A DNA stretch of 44,445 bases from Croceibacterium sp. (GCA_025450635.1 JANWHA010000059.1:1-44445); one strand, 5' to 3'. Shown: positions 19,060 to 28,990, numbered from the stretch's first letter. Notes: generated by a model not told the origin, from the letters alone. Made by a program: numbers and translations.

Positions 19060-20674
19060 CTAACGGTAGCTGCCTAGCCTGACCCTGACCAGCACCGGTT
19101 CCTCGGCGAAATTGAAGCCGTAGTCGGTCTGGTCGCCGTTCCACCGCCGACGCATCGTCCAGTGACCGTCGACGAACGTGCCCTCCTCGGCGCTGAGGAT
19201 CTGCGCCTGCTCGCCTTTGGCCGGCGCGGCGAGGGCGAAACGCAGGCGCACGTGGTCGCCGGCGATCAGGAACTCGTCCTGTCCGAGCTGGGCGACGACT
19301 CCGCCGCCGACGGGCTGGCTGGCCCAGGCAGGCGGCTCCCCTTTCAGCCAGGTCCATTCGGGCTCGCCGAACTGCGGCAGGCCGAACCGGGCGGTGACTT
19401 TCCAGCGGCCCATCACTTGGGACTGCTCGCCGCCGTCGTCGGCCTTGGCGAACCCCCAGGTGGGATGGTCGAAGGCGATTTGCGCCCAGTCGGCGGCGAT
19501 CGGAGCGAACAGGCGATACTTGGCGGCGAAGGCGCCAATCGCGTCGTCGTCGAGCGTGCGGGCGCCAAGCGGGTAGTTCGAATACCCCGAGCGATCCATC
19601 CCGAACGGCGCGAAGCCGATCGCCCCATGGCCGAGCGCGGGCCAGAAGAACCGCGCAAAGTCGGCTCCGTTGCCGGTCTCGGGCACGAGCAGCGGGTTGT
19701 CGGCCCGGGCGTAACGATCGAGGTAGGCGAGATAGGCTTTGGCGTCGCGGGTGTAGATATCGGGCGCGAGCAGGTCGATATGCGGCGCCGCGGCCTTCCA
19801 GACGTCGATCATCGGCCAGTCGGGCCCGCCGCTGGCGCCGCCCCACGCCTTTGCGTCGGCAAACGGGTCCGACAAGGCCGCGTTGCAGTACATCGGCAAG
19901 TCGAGCACCGCTTTGCCAGCGGCCCCGATCTCGTCGATGTAGCGGGCGGTGTACCAGGCGTTGTACGCCCGGTCGGCCGTGTCACCGAATGCCTCGCGCC
20001 AGCTGCCCTTGCGGTTAAGGGCAGCCGGGACCGGACCGTCGAACAGCTTTTGCGCGGCGGGGCCGAAGTCGCGCGGCTGGTCGTACGAGCCGGATTCGTT
20101 CTCGACCTGGACCATGATCACTGTGTGATCGGGGTCGGTCGCTTTGAGATGCGTCATCAGGGCCACGAACGCCCGCTTGTCCGCTTCGAGAGTCGTGCGG
20201 GCGTGGGGTGACAGCACCGAATGCGCCGTGCCGTCTTTCGCGCGCATGCGCGCGAAGCGGGCGGCATCGGTCTTGACCCACTCCGGCGCATAGCTCGGTG
20301 AGGTGTTCTTCCAAGTGGCGAACCACAGCAGGATCAGCCGCTTGTGGTGCGCTCGCGCCTGCTGCAGCAGCGTGTCGACGAAGGTGAAAGTCGAACTGTC
20401 CTTCGATCGGTTCCACCTGCTCCCAGGCGACCGGCATTTCGAGCGTATTCGCGTGGAGCGCGTCGATCACCGGAAACACGGTCTCGAGCATGGCCGGGTA
20501 GTTGCTCGAGTTGTTGGCCTGCGCGCCGAGGACAACGAACGGCTTGCCATCGACGATCAAGGCATGGCGGCCGGCACGGCTTTCGATCCGCGGCAAGTCC
20601 GTCGCCGCCGCACTCGCGGCCAAAGCTGCCGCGATGAGCGCAAGCGCCAGCCTGGCGAGAAGTGCCGTCCCCAC
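19060..20674 (-). pseudogene. Frameshifted GH35/GH42-like beta-galactosidase with DUF5597-type C-terminus
   Basis: Two ORFs in different frames (20674 to about 20390, then to 19060) join into one protein of about 537 residues if one base is removed from AAA at 20387-20389. The first frame then reads QFDF followed by TFVDTLLQQARAHHK, and continues through LILLWFATWKN. Part one has a signal peptide and MPVAWEQVEP. Part two has MVQVENESGSY (acid/base Glu of clan A glycosidases) and LLVPETGNG (probable nucleophile Glu). It would be an exported glycosidase, likely a beta-galactosidase relative. The start is GTG 20674. Catalytic motifs are intact, so the break is recent or a sequencing error. It is bracketed by tRNA-Asn and a tRNA-like remnant. 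Confidence 0.82.
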
Positions 20675-20730
20675 GAACGAGTGTTAGCAAGCTCGCCGGT
20701 GAACGAGAAGGGCCCGACGATTTAACGAAA

Positions 20731-20805
20731 TGGCTCCCCGAGTTGGATTCGAACCAACGACCAAGTGATTAACAGTCACCTACTCTACCGCTGAGCTATC
20801 GGGGA
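20731..20805 (-). tRNA. tRNA-Asn (GTT anticodon)
   Basis: The minus strand reads TCCCCGATAGCTCAGC for the acceptor and D-arm, CTGTTAA for the anticodon loop (anticodon GTT, at 20771-20773 on the plus strand), GGTTCGAATCC for the T-arm and TCGGGGAGCCA at the 3' end. The seven-base acceptor stem pairs perfectly, and the CCA is encoded. This is a complete asparagine tRNA of 75 bases including CCA. Its 3' end faces the broken glycosidase gene, and a promoter candidate lies upstream at 20828-20856. Confidence 0.96.
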
Positions 20806-20827
20806 GCAGCCCGATGGGCAGGCCGCG

Positions 20828-20856
20828 CCTATATGGTCGGCCTTGCCCTTTTGCAA
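20828..20856 (-). promoter_or_regulatory. Candidate promoter of tRNA-Asn
   Basis: On the minus strand TTGCAA (20851-20856), a 17-base spacer and TATAGG (20828-20833) lie 23 bases upstream of the tRNA 5' end. Spacing and position are right for a sigma-70-type promoter, and the -35 hexamer is the same as before trxA and nadK. Confidence 0.55.
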
Positions 20857-20857
20857 G

Positions 20858-20880
20858 CCTGTCCAGAGCTTGTCGAAGGG
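20858..20880. repeat. Short dispersed repeat (GAGCTTGTCGAAGG type)
   Basis: CCTGTCCAGAGCTTGTCGAAGGG matches a short sequence often seen between genes in sphingomonads and related alphaproteobacteria (recalled, not searched). It lies between nadK and tRNA-Asn. There is only one copy in this window, so the call depends on that recollection. Confidence 0.35.
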
Positions 20881-20904
20881 CCGAAACGGGCGGTTCCGGC
20901 GGCC

Positions 20905-21693
20905 TCAGGCGATGAACTGTTCGCTGACGATCCGCTCGTCCAGGCTGTGGCCCTTGTCGAACAGCAAGGTCAGCTCGCTGCCTTCGTCGATCGCCAGGCG
21001 CACCTCGGCGATGTCGCGCACTTCCTTCTGGTCGGCGACCGCCGCCACAGGCCGCTTGGCCGGCTCGCGCACCCGCAGCGTGACCCGGCTGTGAGCGGGC
21101 AGGATGGCGCCCTTCCAGCGCCGCGGCCGGAATGGGCTGATCGGAGTGAGCGCCAGAGTGTTCGAGGTCAGCGGCAGGATCGGCCCGTTGGCCGAGAGAT
21201 TGTAGGCGGTCGACCCGGCCGGGGTAGCCAGCAGCACGCCGTCGCACACCAGTTCGGGGATGCGCACCTTGTCATTGACCGAGACCTCGATCTTCGCCGT
21301 CTGGCGCGTCTCGCGCAGCAGCGAGACCTCGTTGATCGCGTTGTGCACGTGATGGACGCCGTCCTGGGTGATCGCGGTCATGTGCAGCGGCGCGACGGCG
21401 ATGCGCGTGGCCCTGGCCAGCTTGGCAGTCAGGTTGCCTCCCTCGCGATAGTGATTCATCAGGAAGCCGACGGTGCCGCGGTTCATGCCGTACGCCGGGA
21501 TGACCCGCCCGGTTTCGAGCATTTGGTGGAGCGTGTGGAGCATAAAGCCGTCGCCGCCGAGCACGACCACCGCGTCGGCTTCTTCCAGCGGCACCCAATC
21601 GGCGACCCCGCCGAGGCCGTTGGCAGCCTCCTGCGCTCGGTCGGTTGGCGAAGCGAGGAGAGCAAGCCGCTCGAATTCGTTTGTCGCCGCCAT
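20905..21693 (-). CDS. nadK: NAD kinase
   Basis: NadK phosphorylates NAD to NADP in the cytoplasm, using ATP or polyphosphate. The 262-residue protein has VVVLGGDGFMLHTL with the GGDG motif at residues 46-49, YGMNRGTVGFLMN (NE/D-equivalent region), and TPAGSTAYNLSANGPILP, the glycine-rich NAD-binding stretch. The length is typical of the short alphaproteobacterial form. A GAGGGG ribosome binding site precedes the ATG at 21693. A TTGCAA-N17-TAGGTT promoter lies upstream, in the gap shared with the divergent EAL gene. Confidence 0.95.
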   Translation of the reverse strand: MAATNEFERLALLASPTDRAQEAANGLGGVADWVPLEEADAVVVLGGDGFMLHTLHQMLETGRVIPAYGMNRGTVGFLMNHYREGGNLTAKLARATRIAVAPLHMTAITQDGVHHVHNAINEVSLLRETRQTAKIEVSVNDKVRIPELVCDGVLLATPAGSTAYNLSANGPILPLTSNTLALTPISPFRPRRWKGAILPAHSRVTLRVREPAKRPVAAVADQKEVRDIAEVRLAIDEGSELTLLFDKGHSLDERIVSEQFIA

Positions 21694-21719
21694 GGCCCCT
21701 CGCTTGTCAGCCCACGGCT

Positions 21720-21748
21720 AACCTATGGACCGCCGTCCCGATTTGCAA
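21720..21748 (-). promoter_or_regulatory. Candidate promoter of nadK
   Basis: On the minus strand TTGCAA (21743-21748), a 17-base spacer and TAGGTT (21720-21725) end 26 bases upstream of the nadK ATG. It has the same -35 hexamer and spacing as the tRNA-Asn promoter candidate. Confidence 0.5.
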
Positions 21749-21782
21749 CGCGGCATCCGCGGGGGCTGACGCGCGCCTGACG

Positions 21783-22604
21783 ATGCGCCACTGCTCGCAG
21801 ATGCTTGCGACGGGGGAACTTGGGGAGCGGCGCGCCGCGCCGGAGCGGCGCGGCGGCGGCCGCCGGATTACCGAGCTGAGGGCGGCGATCGAGCAGAGCC
21901 AGGTCGAGATCCTGTTCCAGCCCCAGTTCGCGAGCCCGGACGATCGCCTGATCGGCGCCGAGGCCCTGTCGCGCTGGAACCATCCGCGACTCGGCCGCAT
22001 CGGCGCGGAGGCGCTCTTCGACATCGCCGAACGCGCGCACCAATCCGCCGAGCTCACGCGCCACATCGCCGGGCGGGCGCTGGCGACTGCGGCCACCTGG
22101 CCGGAACCGCTGCGCCTGTCGCTCAACATTACCCCGGCGGACCTGCGTGAAGCGGACTTCGCGGAGATCGTCCTCGAGGCGGCGTCCCGGGCCGGCTTCG
22201 GACTCGACCGCCTCACGCTCGAGATAACCGAGCAAGCGCTGGTCACGGACCTCGAAACGAGCGCCGCCCAGCTCGACTTGCTCGCTCGGCGCGGTGTGCG
22301 CATCGCGTTGGACGATTTCGGCGCCGGGTTCTGCAACTTCCGCTATCTCAAGCACTTGCCATTGCACCTTCTCAAGCTCGACCGAACCATGGTGCAGGGC
22401 ATCGCCGACAACGAGCGCGACCTGGCCGTCCTGCGCGGCATCCTGGCCATGGCGCGGGCGCTCGGCCTGAGAGTCGTGGCCGAGGGCGTCGAGACCGAGG
22501 CCCAGCGCTCCATCGTCGTCCGCGAAGGTTGCGAGAAGTGGCAGGGATTTCTCGGCGGGATGCCGATGAGCGCCGCAGAATTCGCCGAGCTTGCCCGGCT
22601 ATAG
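21783..22604 (+). CDS. Stand-alone EAL-domain cyclic-di-GMP phosphodiesterase
   Basis: A 273-residue protein made almost wholly of one EAL domain, which hydrolyses cyclic-di-GMP to pGpG. Seen are ILFQPQF, GAEALSRW (the EAL motif, near residue 60), LSLNITPADL (metal-binding Asn), LTLEITEQAL, ALDDFGAG (the DDFG loop), LLKLDRTMV (catalytic Lys) and VVAEGVETEAQ, then EKWQGFLGG with the conserved Gln. All expected catalytic residues are present, so it should be active. There is no GGDEF, sensory or membrane domain. The N-terminal 30 or so residues are arginine-rich. The start at 21783 is the first ATG after the nadK promoter region; the track start at 21645 lies in nadK. Divergent from nadK. Confidence 0.85.
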   Translation: MRHCSQMLATGELGERRAAPERRGGGRRITELRAAIEQSQVEILFQPQFASPDDRLIGAEALSRWNHPRLGRIGAEALFDIAERAHQSAELTRHIAGRALATAATWPEPLRLSLNITPADLREADFAEIVLEAASRAGFGLDRLTLEITEQALVTDLETSAAQLDLLARRGVRIALDDFGAGFCNFRYLKHLPLHLLKLDRTMVQGIADNERDLAVLRGILAMARALGLRVVAEGVETEAQRSIVVREGCEKWQGFLGGMPMSAAEFAELARL

Positions 22605-22643
22605 CGAAGGCGCCGTCCGCGCTGGAGGCGGCAACCGCTGCAG

Positions 22644-22901
22644 TCATCCCCCGCTGAGCGCTTGAATGATGGCAACTTCATCGTCAGCCGCGAGCGGCCT
22701 GCCAAGGTCATGAACCTGCGCTCCGTTGACGAAGCAGCGCATGTGCCGGCGCAAACGATCCTGCTCGTCGACCATGCGAAAGCGGATGCCGGGAAAGCGC
22801 GCGTCGAGCGCCCCGATCAGCTCGAACAGGCTGTCGCCGGCCGCCTCCACCTGCGCTGCGCCGGTGTAGGACTGCAGGGCGCTGGGGATCAGCACTTTCA
22901 T
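22644..22901 (-). CDS. MoaD/ThiS-like ubiquitin-fold protein ending in Gly-Gly
   Basis: An 85-residue beta-grasp protein: MKVLIPSALQSYTGAAQVEA starts the ubiquitin-like fold, and it ends in ALSGG. The C-terminal di-glycine is what E1-like enzymes adenylate in MoaD, ThiS and other sulfur carriers or protein modifiers. No E1-like (MoeB/ThiF), MoaE or thiazole synthase gene is nearby. It is encoded nine bases downstream of the BNR-repeat gene on the same strand, so the two are probably one transcript. The ORF track merges it with another frame; the ATG at 22901 is the natural start. It could be a sulfur carrier or a protein modifier; the sequence does not decide. Confidence 0.8.
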   Translation of the reverse strand: MKVLIPSALQSYTGAAQVEAAGDSLFELIGALDARFPGIRFRMVDEQDRLRRHMRCFVNGAQVHDLGRPLAADDEVAIIQALSGG

Positions 22902-22909
22902 AGTGACGC

Positions 22910-24037
<1,128 letters not shown>

Positions 24038-24142
24038 TGCCGCAATCTCCTCCCGTATCTTCCAGCCAGCCAACGTCCGGCGGCCAGGCGCGGCAATGTC
24101 GGTGACCTGACTTCCGTGGTCAAACTCTTTGGACGTTTGGCC

Positions 24143-27100
24143 TCAAGCGGCGGCTTTCTCGCGCTTTTCGGCCCGCTTGACGATCCCGCTCAACCCCTTG
24201 GTCAGCTGGAGAAGGCCGTTGAGCCGCGTCTGGGCGTCGCCCCACGCGCGGTTGATCACGAGCTTCATGTCCGGCCGCAGCTTCGCCGTGCCCTTGAGCC
24301 GCTCGACGTACGCCAGCAGGCCGGCCGGATCGGCAAAATCCTCGTTGTGGAACGTGACCAGGGTGCCCCGCGCGCCGACGTCGATCTTGGCGATATTGGC
24401 GGCGATCGCCTGGTGCTTGATTTCGATCAGCTTGATCAGGTTGCTGGTGGGCTCGGGCAACGGCCCGAAGCGGTCGATCATTTCGGCGGCGAGGGCTTCG
24501 ACCTCGCCCGGCTCGGCGTCGTTGAGGCGGCGGTAGAGCGCCATCCGCACCGCGAGATCGGGCACGTAGGTATCGGGAATGATGATCGGCGCATCGACGG
24601 TGATCTGTGGGCTGACGCTCTCGCGTTCGCGCTCGAGGCCCATTTCGCCGGCCTTGGCGGCGAGAATCGCGTCCTCGAGCATCGACTGGTAGAGCTCGAA
24701 CCCGACCTCGCGGATATGGCCCGACTGCTCGTCGCCGAGCAGGTTGCCGGCGCCGCGGATATCGAGATCATGGCTGGCGAGCTGGAAGCCGGCGCCGAGG
24801 CTGTCGAGGTCGCCGAGCACCTTGAGGCGTTTTTCGGCTACCTCGCCGAGCTGGGTGTCCTCAGCGGTTGTCAGATAGGCGTAAGCGCGCAGCTTCGCGC
24901 GGCCGACGCGCCCGCGCAGCTGGTAGAGCTGGGCGAGGCCGAAGCGGTCGGCGCGGTGGATGATGATCGTGTTGGCGCTGGGGATATCGAGCCCGCTCTC
25001 GACGATGGTGGTGGAGAGCAACACCTCGTAGCGGCCCTCGTAGAACGCGCCCATGCGCTCCTCCACCTCGCTGGGGCTCATCTGCCCATGCGCGGTGATC
25101 GCTTTCAGCTCGGGGACGAACTTGCGCAGCCACTCCTCGACGCCTTCCATGTCGGCGATGCGCGGCACGACGATGAAGCTCTGCCCGCCGCGGTGATGCT
25201 CGCGCAGCAGCGCCTCGCGCATCACCATGTCGTCCCATTCCATCACGTAAGTGCGCACCGCCAGGCGGTCGACCGGCGGGGTCTGGATGGTCGACAGCTC
25301 GCGCAGCCCGCTCATCGCCATCTGCAGCGTGCGCGGGATCGGCGTGGCGGTGAGCGTGAGCACGTGGACGTTCTCGCGCAGCTGCTTGAGCTTTTCCTTG
25401 TGGGTGACGCCGAAGCGCTGCTCTTCGTCAACGATTACAAGGCCGAGACGCTTGAACTTCGTGGTCTTTGAGAGGATCGCGTGGGTCCCGACGACGATGT
25501 CGACGGTGCCGTCTGCGAGGCCTTCGCGGGTCTCCGCCATCTCCTTGCTCGCCACGAGGCGGCTGAGCCGCCCGACCTTGAGCGGGAAGCCGGCGAAGCG
25601 TTCGGCGAAATTCTGAAAGTGCTGCCGGGCCAGCAGCGTGGTCGGGGCCACGACCGCGACCTGCTCGCCGTTCATCGCGGCGACGAACGCGGCGCGCAAG
25701 GCGACCTCGGTCTTGCCGAAACCGACGTCGCCGCACACCAGCCGGTCCATCGGCTTGCCTTCGGCGAGATCGCCGAGCACGTCCTCGATAGCGCGGTCCT
25801 GGTCGTCGGTTTCCTCCCACGGGAAGCGGTCGACGAACTGGGCGAGGGTGGCTTCCTCGGCCGCCAGCACCGGGGCCCGGCGCAGCGCGCGCGCGGCGGC
25901 CGTCTTTAGCAGCTCGTTGGCGATCTCGCGGATGCGTTCCTTGAGCCGCGCCTTGCGCCGCTGCCAGCCCTCGCCACCGAGCCGGTCGAGCGGCACGGCT
26001 TCCTCCGATGAGCCATAGCGACTGAGCACGTCGATATTCTCGACCGGGATGAACAGCTTGTTGCCGCCGGCGTATTCGAGCCTGACGCAATCGTGCTCGC
26101 TCTGGCCGACGGTGACCGGCTCGAGCCCGAGGTACTTGCCGATGCCGTGGTCCATGTGGACCACCAGGTCGCCGCGGTTGAGGGCGGCCAGCTCGGCCAG
26201 GAAGGCATCGGAATCCTTGCGCTTCTTGCGCCGGCGGACGAGCCGGTCGCCGAGCAGGTCCTGCTCGGTGAACAGGTCGACACTGTCGTTCGCAAAGCCC
26301 GTGTCGAGCGGCAGCACCATCGCTACCGGCCCCTTGGCGGCGAGCCCAAGCGCCTCCTGCCAGCTGTCGGCCAACGCCGCTTTGGCGCCAGCTTCTTCGA
26401 GGATCGAGACGATGCGGCTGCGCGAGCCGGTGGAGTAGGCGGCGAACAGCGGCTTCTTGCCGGCTTTGGCCACGATCTTGAGATGCGCGGCGGCCGCTTC
26501 GTAGATGTTGTCGCCGCGCGAGCGCTCGGGCGCGAAGTCGCGTGCCGATTTGAAGCCGAGGTCGATCACGCGGTCGCTCTCCGGCTGGGCGAAGATGTCG
26601 GCCCGGTGGATCGGCCATGCGGCCAGGCGTTGATCGAATTCGGCGTGCGACAGGTACAGCGCGTCGGTGTCGAGCGGGCGATAGCTGCCCGCCGCCTGGC
26701 CCGCGGTTTCGCTGCGCTGCCGGTGATAGTCTTCGAGATCGGTGAAGCGCTCTTCCGCCGCGGCGAGGGCCGCGGAATCGATCACCATCAGGTCGTCGTC
26801 CGCGAGGTGATCGAACAGCGTGGCCATTCGCTCCTCGAACAGCGGCAGCCAGTGCTCCATGCCCGCGAGCCGGCGCCCCTCGCTGACCGCCTGGTAGAGC
26901 GGATCCTGCGTGGCGTTGGCGCCGAATTGCTCGCGGTAGCGGGAGCGGAAGCGCTTGATGCTGTCTTCGTCGAGCAGCGCCTCGCTCGCGGGGAGCAGCA
27001 AGTGCCCGTCAATCACTTCGGTGGTGCGTTGGGTGCTCGGGTCGAACAGCCGCAGGCTTTCCAGCTCGTCGCCGAAGAAATCGAGCCGCAGGCCCTGCTC

Positions 27101-27628
27101 GAGCCCCGAGGGAAAGATGTCGAAGATCGAGCCGCGCACGGCGAACTCGCCGTTGTCGACGACGGTGTCGGTGCGCGAATAGCCCTGCCGCTGGAGCAGC
27201 GCGGCGAGGCTGTCGTGGCCGATGGTGGTCCCGGGTTTCAGTTCGCGCACTGACTCGCGGATGCGGAACGGTGTCAGCACGCGCTGGAGCAACGCGTTGA
27301 CCGTGGTCACCAGCAGCTGCTTGCCGCGCTCGCCGGCCTGGAGCTGGTGGAGGGCCGACAGCCGCCGCGCGCTGACCGACAGCGCGGGGCTCGCGCGGTC
27401 GTAGGGCAGGCAGTCCCACGCGGGGAATTCGATCACCTGCAGCTCGGGCGCGAACCAGCGCGCCGCATCGACCACGCCGCGCATCGCCTGCTCGTCGGGC
27501 GCGACAAACACCGCCCGGCGTTTGGCGGCGCGGGCGAGGTCCGCCATTACCAGCGGCTGCGCCCCGCGGGCGAGCGAGGCGAGAGTCAGCGGGCTGTCGG
27601 CGGTGAGGATGCGGTTGAGATCGGGCAT
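24143..27628 (-). CDS. mfd: Transcription-repair coupling factor Mfd
   Basis: Mfd recognises RNA polymerase stalled at DNA lesions, removes it and recruits UvrA. The 1161-residue protein has the UvrB-like N-terminal module (RAVFVAPDEQAM, YDRASPALSVSARR), the RNA polymerase interaction domain (DLVVHMDHGIGKYLGLEPV near residue 486), and a RecG-like translocase with Walker A CGDVGFGKTEVALRAAF near residue 631 and IVDEEQRFGV near 729. The C-terminal TRCF domain includes VPDLAVRMALYRRL. I chose MPDLNRILTAD at 27628; the track start adds 17 residues without support. sdhE lies 136 bases upstream on the same strand. Confidence 0.96.
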   Translation of the reverse strand: MPDLNRILTADSPLTLASLARGAQPLVMADLARAAKRRAVFVAPDEQAMRGVVDAARWFAPELQVIEFPAWDCLPYDRASPALSVSARRLSALHQLQAGERGKQLLVTTVNALLQRVLTPFRIRESVRELKPGTTIGHDSLAALLQRQGYSRTDTVVDNGEFAVRGSIFDIFPSGLEQGLRLDFFGDELESLRLFDPSTQRTTEVIDGHLLLPASEALLDEDSIKRFRSRYREQFGANATQDPLYQAVSEGRRLAGMEHWLPLFEERMATLFDHLADDDLMVIDSAALAAAEERFTDLEDYHRQRSETAGQAAGSYRPLDTDALYLSHAEFDQRLAAWPIHRADIFAQPESDRVIDLGFKSARDFAPERSRGDNIYEAAAAHLKIVAKAGKKPLFAAYSTGSRSRIVSILEEAGAKAALADSWQEALGLAAKGPVAMVLPLDTGFANDSVDLFTEQDLLGDRLVRRRKKRKDSDAFLAELAALNRGDLVVHMDHGIGKYLGLEPVTVGQSEHDCVRLEYAGGNKLFIPVENIDVLSRYGSSEEAVPLDRLGGEGWQRRKARLKERIREIANELLKTAAARALRRAPVLAAEEATLAQFVDRFPWEETDDQDRAIEDVLGDLAEGKPMDRLVCGDVGFGKTEVALRAAFVAAMNGEQVAVVAPTTLLARQHFQNFAERFAGFPLKVGRLSRLVASKEMAETREGLADGTVDIVVGTHAILSKTTKFKRLGLVIVDEEQRFGVTHKEKLKQLRENVHVLTLTATPIPRTLQMAMSGLRELSTIQTPPVDRLAVRTYVMEWDDMVMREALLREHHRGGQSFIVVPRIADMEGVEEWLRKFVPELKAITAHGQMSPSEVEERMGAFYEGRYEVLLSTTIVESGLDIPSANTIIIHRADRFGLAQLYQLRGRVGRAKLRAYAYLTTAEDTQLGEVAEKRLKVLGDLDSLGAGFQLASHDLDIRGAGNLLGDEQSGHIREVGFELYQSMLEDAILAAKAGEMGLERERESVSPQITVDAPIIIPDTYVPDLAVRMALYRRLNDAEPGEVEALAAEMIDRFGPLPEPTSNLIKLIEIKHQAIAANIAKIDVGARGTLVTFHNEDFADPAGLLAYVERLKGTAKLRPDMKLVINRAWGDAQTRLNGLLQLTKGLSGIVKRAEKREKAAA

Positions 27629-27764
27629 GCGAGCGGTTGAAAGGTCCTGGCGTTCACGGGTTCCGGGCACGCGCGACAACCCGTCGGCGCGTGTCGAGAG
27701 GGAAGCGCCGGCGAGAGGGGTGCGATGGAGCGCGGCCTAGGCGAGCCGCGCGGCCCGGCGCAAG

Positions 27765-28028
27765 CTATATGGTGACGTAGTCCAGCTTTTGTAGCGCCTG
27801 CATCCAGGCTCCGGCATATTTGTCAGGCACTTCGGCGGCGCCGAGCGCCCAGGCGAGGACATCGACCTCGTCCTCGTCGAGCAGGGCCTCGAACCACGCC
27901 AGGTCGGCCTCCGACCATGCGGCGTGATGCTTGTCGAAAAATCCCCCGATCATGAAGTCCGCCTCGCGCGTGCCGCGGTGCCAGGCGCGGAAGCGGGCGC
28001 GGGCCATGCGGTGAGCGAGAGTGACCAT
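27765..28028 (-). CDS. sdhE: FAD assembly factor SdhE (succinate dehydrogenase assembly factor 2)
   Basis: SdhE promotes covalent attachment of FAD to the SdhA subunit of succinate dehydrogenase. The 87-residue protein carries the family signature RGTREADFMIGGFFDKH, matching the conserved RGxxE loop, plus LAWFEALLDEDEVDVLAWAL, in a five-helix bundle of normal length. Neighbouring mfd and recG is a conserved alphaproteobacterial arrangement. TTGCCA-N17-TAACCC (28035-28063) upstream is a possible promoter that would place the transcript start almost at the ATG, giving a leaderless mRNA; this is inference. An internal Met at codon 8 is an alternative start. Confidence 0.9.
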   Translation of the reverse strand: MVTLAHRMARARFRAWHRGTREADFMIGGFFDKHHAAWSEADLAWFEALLDEDEVDVLAWALGAAEVPDKYAGAWMQALQKLDYVTI

Positions 28029-28069
28029 TCGGCGGGGTTATGCTCGCGGCCGTCGAATGGCAATCCGGG

Positions 28070-28354
28070 CTAGTGGCGGTGCTTCGATTTCGGCAAGTCC
28101 GCCGCCTTCGGGGCCAGCGGAGGCCCCTGGTAGGTGAGCCGCCGCGTTTTCGTGCCGCTGAGCCATTCCTTCGTCCGCATGCGCGCGCGGTGCGCGAATT
28201 CGGCCATCCAATAGCTCTTAGTCTGCTGAATCCCTCGGCGCCGGTCGCGCTTGCTGCGGCCTCGCTCGACCCACAGGTACCCGCCGAGGGCTGCCGCCAC
28301 CAAGACGAACAGCGGCAACAAGCGTAGCAGCGGTAACAGATTCTCCGGATGCAT
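28070..28354 (-). CDS. Small single-pass membrane protein of unknown function
   Basis: A 94-residue product with one strong transmembrane segment near the N-terminus (LLRLLPLFVLVAAALGGYLW), followed by a very basic cytoplasmic part (RGRSKRDRRRG) and a charged C-terminus ending KSKHRH. I chose ATG 28354 because MHPENLLPLL gives a sensible N-terminus; the track start at 28435 adds 27 residues of non-membrane sequence. It lies between the hemerythrin and sdhE genes on the same strand. No family recognised. A membrane anchor with an RNA- or protein-binding basic tail is only a guess. Confidence 0.55.
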   Translation of the reverse strand: MHPENLLPLLRLLPLFVLVAAALGGYLWVERGRSKRDRRRGIQQTKSYWMAEFAHRARMRTKEWLSGTKTRRLTYQGPPLAPKAADLPKSKHRH

Positions 28355-28477
28355 CAGCCCTCCGCGAGCGTCGCGCCATACCTGCCAACGGGAAATCGTC
28401 GCCGCGAGAGTGGGCCTGCCGACTGAGTCGGGCAAGAAGATTCACCTGACGTGCGGAGCCCGTGCAGGGCAAATCCG

Positions 28478-28990
28478 CTACGCTGGCTCTTCGTGCACCG
28501 CCGTCAACTGAGCCGGAGGCAGGCCGCCGTTCTCGGCCTGGGCCATGAGCTCTTCCTTGCGGGCGAGCAACTGGTCGCGCAGCGCGACCATGTCGACGTC
28601 GCCGTCGCGCGCCTGCGCAAAGAAGCCTTCGCCGGGCTTTTCCTCTTCCTTCACGTGGTGCTCGATTTCCTCGGAGAGGACCTGGACCTTGGCTTCGAAG
28701 AATTCGCCTTCGCCGCCGGTCTCGACGATATCGTTGATCAGCACTTTGGCGCCGTCGTGCTCGACGAACGCTTCCTTGTAGAGGTCTTCCTCCACCGCGC
28801 TCTCGCACGCGGGGTAGAAAATCTCTTCCTCGATCTGCGCGTGGATCTTGAGCTCGTTGCAGATCTGCTGGGCGATCTCCCACTTACGGTCCGAGCCGCT
28901 GGCTTTCTCGAATTTGCCGAACAGGTCCTCGACCTTGCGATGGTCGGCCTTGAGCAGCGCGATGGCGTCGGTGAATTGTTCTTGCGGCAT
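28478..28990 (-). CDS. Hemerythrin HHE cation-binding domain protein
   Basis: A 170-residue cytoplasmic protein with a four-helix hemerythrin-like fold that should hold a di-iron or other metal site. Candidate ligands appear in order: LKADHRKVEDLF, ELKIHAQIEEEIFYP (HxxxE), AFVEHDGAKVLI and EIEHHVKEEEKPGEG (HxxxE). The C-terminal helix is rich in Glu and Lys. A strong AGGAGAG ribosome binding site precedes ATG 28990. The track ORF extends to 29743 through the recG region and is rejected. Family members bind oxygen or nitric oxide or act in stress responses; the role here is unknown. It is divergent from recG. Confidence 0.85.
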   Translation of the reverse strand: MPQEQFTDAIALLKADHRKVEDLFGKFEKASGSDRKWEIAQQICNELKIHAQIEEEIFYPACESAVEEDLYKEAFVEHDGAKVLINDIVETGGEGEFFEAKVQVLSEEIEHHVKEEEKPGEGFFAQARDGDVDMVALRDQLLARKEELMAQAENGGLPPAQLTAVHEEPA

